Below, one piece after another: positions 17,703 to 25,672 of a stretch of DNA of 40,435 nt. Source of the DNA: a candidate division KSB1 bacterium. GTDB lineage: Bacteria > Zhuqueibacterota > Zhuqueibacteria > Residuimicrobiales > Krinioviventaceae. Below the pieces are notes generated by a model. The model did no database searches and was not told the origin of the DNA. It saw only the letters and a list, made by a program, of their open reading frames with translations. The translations under genes were made by a program, and so were the position numbers. Position 1 is the stretch's first letter, and each line of letters starts with the position of its first letter. The DNA lies in assembly GCA_034505495.1 (NCBI GenBank), contig JAPDQV010000020.1:18803-59237 (forward strand). Reading direction: 5' to 3'.

Positions 17703-17769
17703 AGCGCCGCTTTCAAAGAGCGAGTTTAATCAAATATGGAGGTGATTCAGGCAGGCAAAGAAACGTGAG

Positions 17770-17820
17770 ATGGTACAAAAAATTGGCCAACTTAACGAAA
17801 CAAAAAGGAGGTTACGATGA
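17770..17820 (+). other. Possible short leader reading frame before the GH5-fold gene
   Basis: A 16-codon frame starting ATG at 17770 (MVQKIGQLNETK, then RRLR) ends in TGA overlapping the start codon of the next gene as ATGA. The AAGGAGG ribosome binding site (17805-17811) lies inside it as AGG-AGG Arg codons. It has only a weak site of its own (GTGAG); a separate GGAGGTGAT match to the 16S tail lies at 17738-17746 with no start codon at usual distance. May be chance. Confidence 0.2.
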
Positions 17821-19853
17821 ACGTTGGTCGTGCTTTGCTTTTTCTGCTGGCGTTTTCAGCCGGTCTGATGGTGTTTGCTGACGCCCAGGCGGTCACCACA
17901 CTCGGCCGCGGCGTTACGTTGGGTGACTGGTTGGCGCCGACTGAATGGTATCACATCCAAACCACGCGCTATACCAAAGCCGAATTCGAAAACATCAAAG
18001 CTCTGGGCTTTGACCATGTTCGGATTCTGGTAAACTTTAATACCTCCGGTATTACCCCCGAAGGAACGATCAGTCCGATACAAATTCAATGCTTAGAAAA
18101 AGCCGTGCAATGGGCCGAGGAAGTCGGTCTCAAAGTCGTCATCACCAATTCCGGCGATGAGATTTCTGACGCGACGGCCGATGCGGTTGCGGCGCGCGTG
18201 GCCGCCAACTGGAAAGATCTGGCCGGCCGGTTTGCCGGCAAGGCGGCCGATTTGGTTCTCTATGAAATTTTCTCGGCGCCGGCAGACTTGATCACCGCCG
18301 AAGCGTGGAACGCCGCCGCCAAGACGATCATTGCCGCCATTCGCCAGGTCGATACCCAGCACACTATTGTCGTCGGACCGGTGATGTGGTATTCGATCGA
18401 TCAGCTGGCCAATCTGGAAAAATTTGCGGACGATAATATTCTCTATGCGGTGGAAATGTGGGAGCCTGTCCTATTTACAAGGCAGAATACAACTTTCCAC
18501 AAATTGCGATACTATACCATCAACGTTCCCTTCCCGTACGATCCTGCTAAAATGCCGCCTATGGCAAGCGAAGACGGTTCAACGGCAGCCGGAACGGCCT
18601 ATCAGAATTATCCGACCCAAGGAACGGTCGATTGGGTAAAAGCCCGAATCGATCAGGCAGCAGACATTGCTGCCGCTAAAGGTATGCCCTTATGGTGCGC
18701 GGCCATGGGCGCGATTACCGGCCAGCAATGGGACTGGGGCAGAAGCCTTGCTTTCGATGTGCCGGCAGAACACCGCGCCGCCTGGTTCGAAGCCGTCCGC
18801 ACTGAAATGGAAGCCAAGGGTATCGGCTGGTCTCTGGCCTCCTATCGCGGCAATTACGGCTTTTTTGACAACTATGACGGCGGAACCGGCAATTGGATGA
18901 TGTTCAGCAATTATCCCTACGATGTCAACAAAAAGGTCGCCGCTGCCTTGGGACTCAATGTCCCGGATGCCGGCATTTATGTGCCGTCGCCGCTCAAGGA
19001 AGGCGTCGTCTTTTATGACGACGAATTCAACCCGATGATCCGCGTCGGCTGGTGGCTGGGCGACGGCGAGCCGAACTTTTTCGTCACAGATTCCCCGGTC
19101 AGCGGCAAGTATTGTATGGGAATCTACTACCCGAGCCAGTACAACGCGGTAGATATGTTCTTCCCGCTGTATCAGGATATGGCCGAATTGGCGGACAAAG
19201 GGTACGTGCTTGATTTTTTCATCCGCTGCGATAACGATCAAGGCCACATCCAAGCCCGCTTCGAAATGACCAACGAATTCGAAGAGGACCGTCCGTGGCG
19301 TATGAACTATCACATCGACAATTCGGTCGTGCCGTTCGACGGCGAGTGGCAACGGTTTACCATGGCTTTGACGGACCTGCAGGATATGGGCGCCTGGGAT
19401 CCCGATAACCGCACTTGGTACGGCGGCCCCGGCGGCCAGATCGATTGGGGGAGAGTGCAGCGCTTCCAGTTCGTTTCCGAAACCCGGGCGCAGCCGGATG
19501 TGGAAATCTATATCGACCGCGTACGCGTGGTCGATCCGGCGACGCTGATTCGCGAGCAGGGCGGTGTAGTGCCGGGCGAATTCGCGCTGCACGCCAACTA
19601 TCCCAACCCCTTCAATCCCAGCACCACCATCAGCTATACACTGGCGGAGACTGGACAGACGACTCTGGCCGTCTATAACGTCCGCGGCGAAAAAGTTGCG
19701 GAATTGGTAAACGCCATGCAGACGGCGGGCGACTATGCGGTACAATGGAATGGCCGCGATATGAACGGCAAAGAGGTCCCCAGCGGCATCTATTTCTATC
19801 GCCTCAAGAGCAACAATCAGGAAAGGACGCGCCGCATGGTGCTGATGCGGTAA
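17817..19853 (+). CDS. Secreted GH5-fold protein, apparently catalytically dead, with binding and sorting-like domains
   Basis: A 678-residue secreted protein: signal peptide 1-23, a GH5 cellulase-like TIM barrel at about 30-390, a CBM11/jelly-roll-like domain at about 395-585, and a YPNPFNP-type beta-sandwich tail at 588-678. The barrel keeps the GH5 framework (RGVTLGDWL, LGFDHVRI, the VRQVDTQHTIVVGP stretch, GIGW), but the acid/base motif NEP reads SAP (153-155), the nucleophile motif GEFG reads AAMG (295-298), and the usual HxY before the EPxLFT stretch reads EMW. Thus both expected catalytic Glu are Ala. It therefore looks like a glycan-binding pseudoenzyme. A perfect AAGGAGG lies 6 bases before the ATG, with its own promoter and terminator, which suggests strong expression. 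Confidence 0.82.
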   Translation: MNVGRALLFLLAFSAGLMVFADAQAVTTLGRGVTLGDWLAPTEWYHIQTTRYTKAEFENIKALGFDHVRILVNFNTSGITPEGTISPIQIQCLEKAVQWAEEVGLKVVITNSGDEISDATADAVAARVAANWKDLAGRFAGKAADLVLYEIFSAPADLITAEAWNAAAKTIIAAIRQVDTQHTIVVGPVMWYSIDQLANLEKFADDNILYAVEMWEPVLFTRQNTTFHKLRYYTINVPFPYDPAKMPPMASEDGSTAAGTAYQNYPTQGTVDWVKARIDQAADIAAAKGMPLWCAAMGAITGQQWDWGRSLAFDVPAEHRAAWFEAVRTEMEAKGIGWSLASYRGNYGFFDNYDGGTGNWMMFSNYPYDVNKKVAAALGLNVPDAGIYVPSPLKEGVVFYDDEFNPMIRVGWWLGDGEPNFFVTDSPVSGKYCMGIYYPSQYNAVDMFFPLYQDMAELADKGYVLDFFIRCDNDQGHIQARFEMTNEFEEDRPWRMNYHIDNSVVPFDGEWQRFTMALTDLQDMGAWDPDNRTWYGGPGGQIDWGRVQRFQFVSETRAQPDVEIYIDRVRVVDPATLIREQGGVVPGEFALHANYPNPFNPSTTISYTLAETGQTTLAVYNVRGEKVAELVNAMQTAGDYAVQWNGRDMNGKEVPSGIYFYRLKSNNQERTRRMVLMR

Positions 19854-19865
19854 CTCTCTATACAC

Positions 19866-19899
19866 AAAGAGCCGGTCGAAAGGCCGGCTCTTTTTATTT
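19866..19899 (+). terminator. Rho-independent terminator after the GH5-fold gene
   Basis: A 10-bp perfect stem, AAAGAGCCGG (19866-19875) with CCGGCTCTTT (19884-19893), an 8-base loop and a T-rich run TTTTTATTT. It overlaps the selB stop codon on the other strand, where the stem has only three T after it, so it mainly serves the plus strand. Confidence 0.85.
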
Positions 19900-21768
19900 C
19901 CGCAGGCGACGCAGTTCTCCCACCCGCTCGGTGATCCCCCGTTGATCGAAATAGTTCAGCAGCGGCACGGCAAATTTGCGTGAGGTCGCCAATCGCTCGC
20001 GAAACTCGCTGACCGTAAATTCTTCCGTACCAAAACTGCGAAGGATCTTTTCCGCCTGACGAACCGCTTCCCGCGTCAGAAAGATTTCCATGTCCAGGCG
20101 GAGCACTTTCCCCATACTGACCAGCGCCTGGAGAACGCGTTGTACCTGCTCGAGCGGGACGCCGATCATCTGCGAAAGGATTTTCGGCGGCGGCGTCCTA
20201 AAAGGGGCTTGCGAAAAGATCGATAAAATTTTTTCGGCTGTCTCTCGATCTGCCAAAGACAACGAGATGCTGAAATCGGCAAGGCGCAACACACCGTCTT
20301 CTTCATAAAGGATATTTTCCGTCTTTAGCTCGCCGAGCGCCGCGTCCATAACTTCCGGCGGCGATTGGAGCAATGCGGCGACGTACGATTTTTTGATGCC
20401 TCGCTGCAGCGGCTCTTTGGCGTGAAATGCCGACACCAGTTGGCGGATTCTCTCTTTCAAAAGAAGATAATTCTGCTGATGCAGATAATAATGACCGAAA
20501 CGGCGTACCAGGCCGTCCTGAAGCAGCCGCTCGAGACTCTCGACCACTTCCTTTTCTTCAACGCCGATCGCTTTCGTTAATTCGACGAGCTTAAGCGGAG
20601 CCGTAGCAGGTGCAACAAGATGAGAGAGCAGCAACTCACGCACATTGAATTTTTCCCGCTGCTTCAGCCTTTCAACGGCAAGCTTGTCCGATCGACGATG
20701 CGGTTTGGGATTAGCGTCGAGCACGACCCCGCCGCCGATGGTCAATGCGGGTGAAAAGGTGCGCAGAATGAAGGGTTGACGAAAAAGGGCTGCCGTCGGT
20801 GAATCCAAATAAAGCTGCGCCAAAGCGGATTGTCCGGGCAGCAGAACGGACGTTTCGAGCAGCTTGACGCGCGATTTCATTTCAGCCGTCCCTATATGCA
20901 GGCGCAGCTTTTTGCCGCTTTTGATCGGCTGAGGAGCTTTGGTCAACAAGGTCAACCTGACGTCCAGCAGCCGAGTCGGTTCGATGCGACCGGTCGTCGC
21001 CAAAATGTCGCCGCGTCTAATGTCCTCTTTGGCAATGTTCGGCAGATTAAGGGCCGCCCGATCACCGATACCGACTTTTTCCACTGGCCGACCGTGGCTC
21101 TGAATGCCGCGCACGCGCAGCCGCCGTTTTTCCGGCAAAAGTTCCAACTCCTCGCCGACGCGCACCTGACCGGAAAGAACCGTGCCGGTCACCACGGTAC
21201 CGTAGCCCTTTACCGTAAACGAACGATCGACCGGCAGCCAAAAAACTCCCTGATCGCTGCGCGAAGGGGTGCGCTCGGCAAGCTCAATGAGGGTCTTGCG
21301 CAGCGCTTCGATTCCTTCCCCCGTTTCCGCGGAGGTCCGCAGAATGGGCGCCGATGCCAGAAAAGTACCGGCAACGGTCTGTCGAATCTCTTCTTCGACG
21401 GCCCTCAGCCACTCCTCATCCGCCAAGTCGATTTTGGTGACGGCAATCACGCCGGCGGGAATGCCGAGCAGGTTCATAATGTCGAGATGCTCGCGCGTCT
21501 GCGGCATCACGCCGTCATCGGCCGCCACGACCAACAACGCCAGATCGATCGTGCTGGTACCGGCGACCATGTTTTTGATGAACCGCTCGTGTCCGGGTAC
21601 ATCGATGATGGCAATCTCATCGGTCAGGAAGGCAAATCCCAGATCGATGGTCATGCCGCGCTGCTTTTCTTCCTTCAGCCGATCGGGGTCCGTGCCCGTC
21701 AAACACTTTACAAGACTCGATTTGCCGTGATCGATGTGACCGGCCGTGCCGATGACCTTGGCCGCCAA
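19894..21768 (-). CDS. selB: Selenocysteine-specific elongation factor SelB
   Basis: A 624-residue GTPase that brings Sec-tRNA(Sec) to UGA codons marked by a SECIS hairpin. The G domain is at about 1-170 (GTAGHIDHGKSSL, RGMTIDLGFAF, DVPGHERF, TKIDLAD), followed by beta-barrel domains II-III (about 175-340) and C-terminal winged-helix repeats (about 370-624) that in SelB bind the SECIS RNA. The start is the TTG at 21768, preceded by AAAGGAGG; an upstream TTG (21786) would include this site in the coding region. The presence of selB implies that the organism makes selenoproteins; selA, selD and a tRNA(Sec) were not seen here. Confidence 0.95.
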   Translation of the reverse strand: MAAKVIGTAGHIDHGKSSLVKCLTGTDPDRLKEEKQRGMTIDLGFAFLTDEIAIIDVPGHERFIKNMVAGTSTIDLALLVVAADDGVMPQTREHLDIMNLLGIPAGVIAVTKIDLADEEWLRAVEEEIRQTVAGTFLASAPILRTSAETGEGIEALRKTLIELAERTPSRSDQGVFWLPVDRSFTVKGYGTVVTGTVLSGQVRVGEELELLPEKRRLRVRGIQSHGRPVEKVGIGDRAALNLPNIAKEDIRRGDILATTGRIEPTRLLDVRLTLLTKAPQPIKSGKKLRLHIGTAEMKSRVKLLETSVLLPGQSALAQLYLDSPTAALFRQPFILRTFSPALTIGGGVVLDANPKPHRRSDKLAVERLKQREKFNVRELLLSHLVAPATAPLKLVELTKAIGVEEKEVVESLERLLQDGLVRRFGHYYLHQQNYLLLKERIRQLVSAFHAKEPLQRGIKKSYVAALLQSPPEVMDAALGELKTENILYEEDGVLRLADFSISLSLADRETAEKILSIFSQAPFRTPPPKILSQMIGVPLEQVQRVLQALVSMGKVLRLDMEIFLTREAVRQAEKILRSFGTEEFTVSEFRERLATSRKFAVPLLNYFDQRGITERVGELRRLRK

Positions 21769-21848
21769 TAAAACCTCCTTTCGCAATCAAAAGCAGATGA
21801 CAGTTCGTCAGCCGATTTGCCGCTCGAACGAAATCTCCCCTTGTTGGG

Positions 21849-22751
21849 TCAGCCGTTCTTTTGCAGGTTGTTGGACTGGAAACGTTGGATCAAGGGGCGC
21901 AAAGCAAACAGCCGCATACGCTTCTTCAGATAAAGCGGATAATCCAGATACCGCAAAACCGTCAGGTAGCTTTCGATATAAGGCTCGATGTTGTCAAAGG
22001 AAGGCGGGGTAATTTCCAACGTGATGCTGCCGCGAAAATTTGCCGCCGCCACGGTCTGCAAAAACTCGTCGATCGGCAGCTCACCGCCGCACTGGAAAGA
22101 AAAATGACTGTCATCGCCCCGACGACAGTCCGAGAGATGGATGCAGCCGATGAGGGGCCGGTAGCGGGCAAAGCATTCGATGGGGTCGTCGCCGCGGATG
22201 AAAAAGTGCGGCGCATCGAAGCAGATGCCGGCGAATTGATCGCCCAATTCGGCTCTCGCCTGCGAAAGAAAGTCATCCCACTCTACTCGGCTCATCGATG
22301 GTATGTTTTCTACATAGACCGGCAGCCGGAGCCTGCGGAGGTTGCGAAACAACGTTGCCGCAGAGTAATCGGAAACATGGTCCGGCAGGGGTTCCGGCGG
22401 ATGAACGACGAGGTGGCGAATATGAAACGCAGCTGCCTTGCTGTTTACCCAGTCGATGGTTTCCGAAATCTCTGCGGAGTGGCGATCGTTGGAAAAGTCC
22501 CAGCCGTCGACAGAACTGAGGGGCAAATGAAAAGCGGAAACGAACCTCTTCAGGTAAGGGTCGATTCGGCCGTCTTCATTAAACAGGCTACGGTTGATTT
22601 CCACGAACTCCATGCCGAGAATTCGCAGACCGCGCAAAAATTCGGTTGCGCCGATACCGTTGTACGGCTCTACCGCAACGCCGACCAAAGGAGATGTACG
22701 TAGGCTAGTCATGGTTTCTCTGTAACGGTCAAGAGCCGCCAAGGTTCCCAT
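21849..22751 (-). CDS. Sugar phosphate isomerase/epimerase-like TIM barrel
   Basis: A 300-residue protein of the xylose-isomerase-like/AP-endonuclease-2 fold. Typical metal-site patterns are present: EINRSLF early, HIRHLVVHPPEP, VYVENIPSM, ICFDAPHF, CIHLSDCRRGDDSH and TLEITPP, with His, Glu and Asp positioned at strand ends as metal ligands. It probably isomerises, epimerises or hydrolyses a sugar-like or sugar-phosphate substrate, but the substrate cannot be deduced. Its ATG overlaps the stop of the upstream DUF2752 gene (TAATG), pointing to coupled translation; an internal ATG at 22712 is an alternative start. The last 25 residues are basic. Confidence 0.75.
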   Translation of the reverse strand: MGTLAALDRYRETMTSLRTSPLVGVAVEPYNGIGATEFLRGLRILGMEFVEINRSLFNEDGRIDPYLKRFVSAFHLPLSSVDGWDFSNDRHSAEISETIDWVNSKAAAFHIRHLVVHPPEPLPDHVSDYSAATLFRNLRRLRLPVYVENIPSMSRVEWDDFLSQARAELGDQFAGICFDAPHFFIRGDDPIECFARYRPLIGCIHLSDCRRGDDSHFSFQCGGELPIDEFLQTVAAANFRGSITLEITPPSFDNIEPYIESYLTVLRYLDYPLYLKKRMRLFALRPLIQRFQSNNLQKNG

Positions 22752-23161
22752 TACCGGGCAATTGACAACAGATACCCCCAGTTCAAAATAATGAGCAAAA
22801 GAACGATCCGCAGCAGCAATCTTTTCTCCCGCTTGGTAAGGCTAAGATCGGGAGTCTTTAGATTAAAAGCGGCAAACAGACCGAGAAGGACGACGGCTGC
22901 AAAATACAAATAGACAGCAAAAGCCGCCGGATTGAGGAGCGCAGCCTGCAGAAACCGGCCGTGGACCGACAAAACAGCAACCCGCGCCGAACCGCAAAAA
23001 GGGCAGGGCAGCCCCGTCAGGTGGTGAAAAGGACAGGGAGGAAACCGATCGGTAAGGTTAGGAAAAAGTCGGGCTGCAGCAATAAAGATTGCCAAGACCA
23101 GGCCGAGAAGCAATCGATTGTAAATCTTGGCAGATTCAAGTCGAATCAATTGGATTTTCAT
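22751..23161 (-). CDS. DUF2752 small membrane protein
   Basis: A 136-residue membrane protein with about three hydrophobic segments (residues 20-37, 80-100 and 115-132). The DUF2752 signature is clear: CPFHHLTGLPCPFCGSARV, with four cysteines, followed by a conserved LxxG and NP. Function is unknown. The ATG at 23161 is preceded by GAGGGA; an upstream in-frame ATG (23194) would put this site inside the coding region. It overlaps the TIM-barrel gene by one base and probably forms an operon with it. Confidence 0.85.
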   Translation of the reverse strand: MKIQLIRLESAKIYNRLLLGLVLAIFIAAARLFPNLTDRFPPCPFHHLTGLPCPFCGSARVAVLSVHGRFLQAALLNPAAFAVYLYFAAVVLLGLFAAFNLKTPDLSLTKREKRLLLRIVLLLIILNWGYLLSIAR

Positions 23162-23202
23162 TTTACTTTTTCCCTCAATTGACAATACGAACATTCATGG
23201 GC

Positions 23203-23231
23203 ATTATGCAAGCTTTTTTGCATAGTTTACA
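23203..23231 (-). promoter_or_regulatory. Possible promoter for the DUF2752/TIM-barrel pair
   Basis: On the minus strand TGTAAA (23231-23226), a 17-base spacer and CATAAT (23208-23203). The -10 matches five of six consensus bases, the -35 only three. The start of transcription would be about 35 bases before the ATG. Confidence 0.35.
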
Positions 23232-23245
23232 GGATTCGGATTAGG

Positions 23246-23279
23246 CAGGAGGAAATATAGGGAAGCTCTATCCCTCCTG
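23246..23279. repeat. Imperfect hairpin in the selB-asd divergent gap
   Basis: Arms CAGGAGG (23246-23252) and CCTCCTG (23273-23279) with a nested ATAG/CTAT pair. No T run follows, so it is not a terminator; it could be an operator or an RNA structure. Its role is unknown. Confidence 0.4.
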
Positions 23280-23397
23280 ATTCAACCTTGATTCCCTGCG
23301 TTTATGCGCCGGTCCGCTAAAGGCGGCGTCGATTAAAAAGGGGAAGCAAAATTCTTAACAACTGGCGTTTTTTATGCCTGCTTCTTTCGGCCGATTT

Positions 23398-23567
23398 TAT
23401 AATAGGCTTTTGGGTTACCGTCAGGTGTTTGAACTTGCATTTTTACAAGAGATTGGCTATTTTTAACAAAAATAGTGGCAATGGCAATGAAAAGCCGATT
23501 TGCTTTTTTCTCATTTTCGATCCGTGGGCAATAGGTTCGTCAAAGACAATCGATTCGTAAACCGAAC
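23398..23567 (+). promoter_or_regulatory. Putative -10 box and untranslated leader of asd
   Basis: A perfect TATAAT (23398-23403) without a good -35 box stands about 160 bases before a terminator that precedes asd. The leader contains a perfect 8-bp inverted repeat, CTATTTTT (23457-23464) and AAAAATAG (23468-23475). No known riboswitch core was recognised. No gene is seen between 23162 and 23616. Confidence 0.35.
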
Positions 23568-23594
23568 GCCCGCGCTATAGAGCCGGGCTTTTTT
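23568..23594 (+). terminator. Terminator-like hairpin just before asd
   Basis: Stem GCCCG/CGGGC extended by GCT/AGC with one bulged C (23568-23588), tetraloop ATAG, then six T. It ends 22 bases before the asd ATG, so it would cut transcription of asd unless disrupted. It may be an attenuator, or the end of a short transcript. Confidence 0.7.
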
Positions 23595-23616
23595 ATTGAA
23601 TAATTGTGAGGGAGAG

Positions 23617-24672
23617 ATGGAAAAAATCAAATGCGCGGTTTTGGGCGCCACGGGAGTTGTCGGACAACATTTTTTACGCTTGTTGGTAGATCACCCTTAT
23701 TTTGAGCTGACCGCGATTTGCGCGAGCGAGATGCGCACCGGACTGCCGCTGCGCTCGGCCAAAGAGCAGGTAGAGGGCGGCATTCCGGCGGCCTTTGCCG
23801 ACATGGTTTTCGACCCGCTTGACGTTGATGCGCTTCTGGCCAAGGGTGTAAAGGTTGCTTTCTCCGCTTTGCCGGCGGAAACCGCCGATGAATTCGAGAA
23901 AAAAGCCGCCGAAAAGGGAATCTGCATCTTTTCCAATGCCGGATCGCATCGGATGGATCCGGATGTGCCGATACTCATTCCCGAAATCAACTATCAGCAT
24001 TTACCCTTGGTGCGGCAGCAAAAAAGCAAAGGCTTCATCGTTACCAACGCCAATTGCACAACCACCGGTTTGACCATGGCGCTGCTGCCGATTATTCCCT
24101 TCGGTATCCGCAAGCTGGTGGTAGCCAGCTATCAAGCCATCTCCGGCGCCGGTTATCCAGGACTGCCTGCCTTGGATATTCTCGCCAACGTCATTCCTTA
24201 CATCAAAAACGAAGAGCCGAAGGTGCGGCGCGAATGCGGCAAGATCTGCGGCAGGTATACCGGCACCGTCATCGAACCGGCGCCGTGGCAGGTTTACGCG
24301 CACTGTATTCGCGTGCAGACCGTCACCGGCCATCTCATCTCGGTGCATGCGGAATTGGAGCGGTCGGTGACGTATGACCAGGTCAAACAGGCGATCCTTT
24401 CCTATGCGCCTCCGGCAGAAGTCAAAGGTTTGCCCACGGCTCCAGAAAAACCGTTGATCTATCGCGAAGAAGAAGACCGGCCGCAGCCGCGCTGGGATGT
24501 CATGGCGGGAACGCCGAAACGCGCCGCCGGTATGGCCGTCTCTATCGGCCGGCTGGAGGTCGAGCAGAACGTCGTTCGCTTTGTCACGCTGTCCAATAAC
24601 TTGGTGCGCGGAGCGGCCGGCGGCTCGGTCCTGAACGCTGAACTGGCTTACCGGCAGGAGTATTTGTCCTGA
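23617..24672 (+). CDS. asd: Aspartate-semialdehyde dehydrogenase (archaeal/fungal-type)
   Basis: A 351-residue NADP-dependent enzyme reducing aspartyl phosphate to aspartate semialdehyde, the branch point to lysine, methionine and threonine. The nucleotide-binding GATGVVGQHF is at about residues 9-18, and the catalytic cysteine is Cys147 in NANCTTTGLT. The NANCTTTG form and SGAGYPG are features of the archaeal/fungal ASADH class rather than of the usual proteobacterial class. The ATG at 23617 follows GAGGGA; an in-frame TTG at 23596 lies right at the preceding terminator and is unlikely. It complements the thrA fusion at 8091. Terminators flank it on both sides. Confidence 0.93.
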   Translation: MEKIKCAVLGATGVVGQHFLRLLVDHPYFELTAICASEMRTGLPLRSAKEQVEGGIPAAFADMVFDPLDVDALLAKGVKVAFSALPAETADEFEKKAAEKGICIFSNAGSHRMDPDVPILIPEINYQHLPLVRQQKSKGFIVTNANCTTTGLTMALLPIIPFGIRKLVVASYQAISGAGYPGLPALDILANVIPYIKNEEPKVRRECGKICGRYTGTVIEPAPWQVYAHCIRVQTVTGHLISVHAELERSVTYDQVKQAILSYAPPAEVKGLPTAPEKPLIYREEEDRPQPRWDVMAGTPKRAAGMAVSIGRLEVEQNVVRFVTLSNNLVRGAAGGSVLNAELAYRQEYLS

Positions 24673-24721
24673 TCGGCATTAACGAGCTCGCCCGCTCTGG
24701 GGCGGCGATTGCGATCATCGG

Positions 24722-24757
24722 CGGCTCGTCCTTTTTTCGGACGAGCCGTTTTTATTT
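24722..24757 (+). terminator. Rho-independent terminator after asd
   Basis: A perfect 10-bp stem, CGGCTCGTCC (24722-24731) with GGACGAGCCG (24739-24748), a loop of six T and one C, then TTTTTATTTT. Confidence 0.9.
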
Positions 24758-25166
24758 TGACTGGGGGACTCGAGGCGACAAGAGGAGGCAGAGGATCAAG
24801 GAGGCGCACATTAATCTGAGGCGCTTGTCGGTGAAGGGAGAAGCTCAAATTCTATCGTAAAATGATGCTCGAAGAAAGCAGATCGTGCGAGTCAAATAAG
24901 AAAGACCGCACAAAAAATGGATTGTTGGGTTAAGAAGGTATGCGGCAACCTGAACCACCTTCCGGCCGTTTAGAGCAGAGTGTTAATTACGGGCAAAAGG
25001 CGCCGATGAGTCGACAGGGTTCGGTTGAAGGTCGACGAGGGAGTTGCCGCAACGGCCGATGCAGTTTGGGATTATGTCGGGATTTTATAAGGAATTCTGC
25101 CGGACGTAAAGCTGATACTTTCCGCAACGTGGGCACGCGTTGCCTCTTTATTTCCGCGATGCTCAG
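24758..25166. other. Gap without a convincing gene
   Basis: About 400 bases between the asd terminator and the next gene. A 76-codon frame (24940-25170) lacks a ribosome binding site and looks random. Near 25090-25145 the minus strand reads ACPRCGKYQLYV between two stops, which resembles a worn zinc-ribbon remnant. A terminator-like hairpin closes the region at 25124-25153. No tRNA, tmRNA, RNase P or SRP signature was recognised. Confidence 0.5.
25124..25153 (+). terminator. Terminator-like hairpin in the gap
   Basis: Stem GCAACGTG (25124-25131) with CGCGTTGC (25136-25143), eight pairs including one G-U, tetraloop GGCA, then CTCTTTATTT. The T run is modest. If real, it ends a plus-strand transcript that starts in the gap. 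Confidence 0.4.
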
Positions 25167-25598
25167 CTAATCCGCCGGCTCCTGCGCCGCCCCGAAAGAC
25201 AGCTCCTCCATGCTGATCTGGATCGGAATGCCGAAGAAACGATAGAGATCCGTCAAAATAGCCCCGCCCGAATCGTCGGGAATCTTGGCCGTCAACGTCA
25301 TTTCGGCAAATTCGCTCTTGACATAGTCGCTTCCGCCGCCCAGTTTGACCTTTTTCTGCTTGATGTTGAACGGCCTGATGCCGGCGGCCGGTAAAACGTA
25401 CTCTTCACCGGTCAGCGGATCCAAAAAAGCGATGCGCACCAATCCACGCACCAAATTGTTGTAGAGCTCTCCCACTTGGCCGCTGTTGAGAATCTCGGCA
25501 TCGACCTGAATCATCACTTGGCGAATGATTTCGTCTTCTTCTCCCTTTTCTTCGTGCGGCCAAAACTTTTTTATTCGGCAATTTTCCAGTCTGAGCAT
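25167..25598 (-). CDS. Protein of unknown function
   Basis: A 143-residue soluble, acidic protein that I do not recognise. Predicted strands and turns alternate (for example QVMIQVDAEIL, GLVRIAFLDPLTGEEYVLP, FAEMTLTAKIPD), which suggests a beta-rich fold; there are no signal peptide and no membrane segments. The start at 25598 is chosen because AAAGGA lies 8 bases upstream; the in-frame ATG at 25607 touches this site. It is transcribed away from the next gene, a DUF393 protein, with 74 bases between the starts. Confidence 0.6.
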   Translation of the reverse strand: MLRLENCRIKKFWPHEEKGEEDEIIRQVMIQVDAEILNSGQVGELYNNLVRGLVRIAFLDPLTGEEYVLPAAGIRPFNIKQKKVKLGGGSDYVKSEFAEMTLTAKIPDDSGGAILTDLYRFFGIPIQISMEELSFGAAQEPAD

Positions 25599-25672
25599 GT
25601 GTTTCATCCTTTCCCGTTACGGGTCAACTTAAGAAAAGATTAGGAGCTTTGCAATACTTTGCTGAGGATTTT

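Noticed and set aside
23481-23534. Phe-rich 17-codon frame as an asd leader peptide
   Set aside because: No ribosome binding site, and phenylalanine is not a logical signal for asd.
24673-25166. Possible tRNA(Sec) or other structured RNA near selB and asd
   Set aside because: No cloverleaf with a long variable arm, and no tmRNA, RNase P or SRP core motif was found by eye.
24940-25170. 76-codon plus-strand frame in the gap after asd
   Set aside because: No ribosome binding site, random-like composition, and it runs through a terminator-like hairpin.
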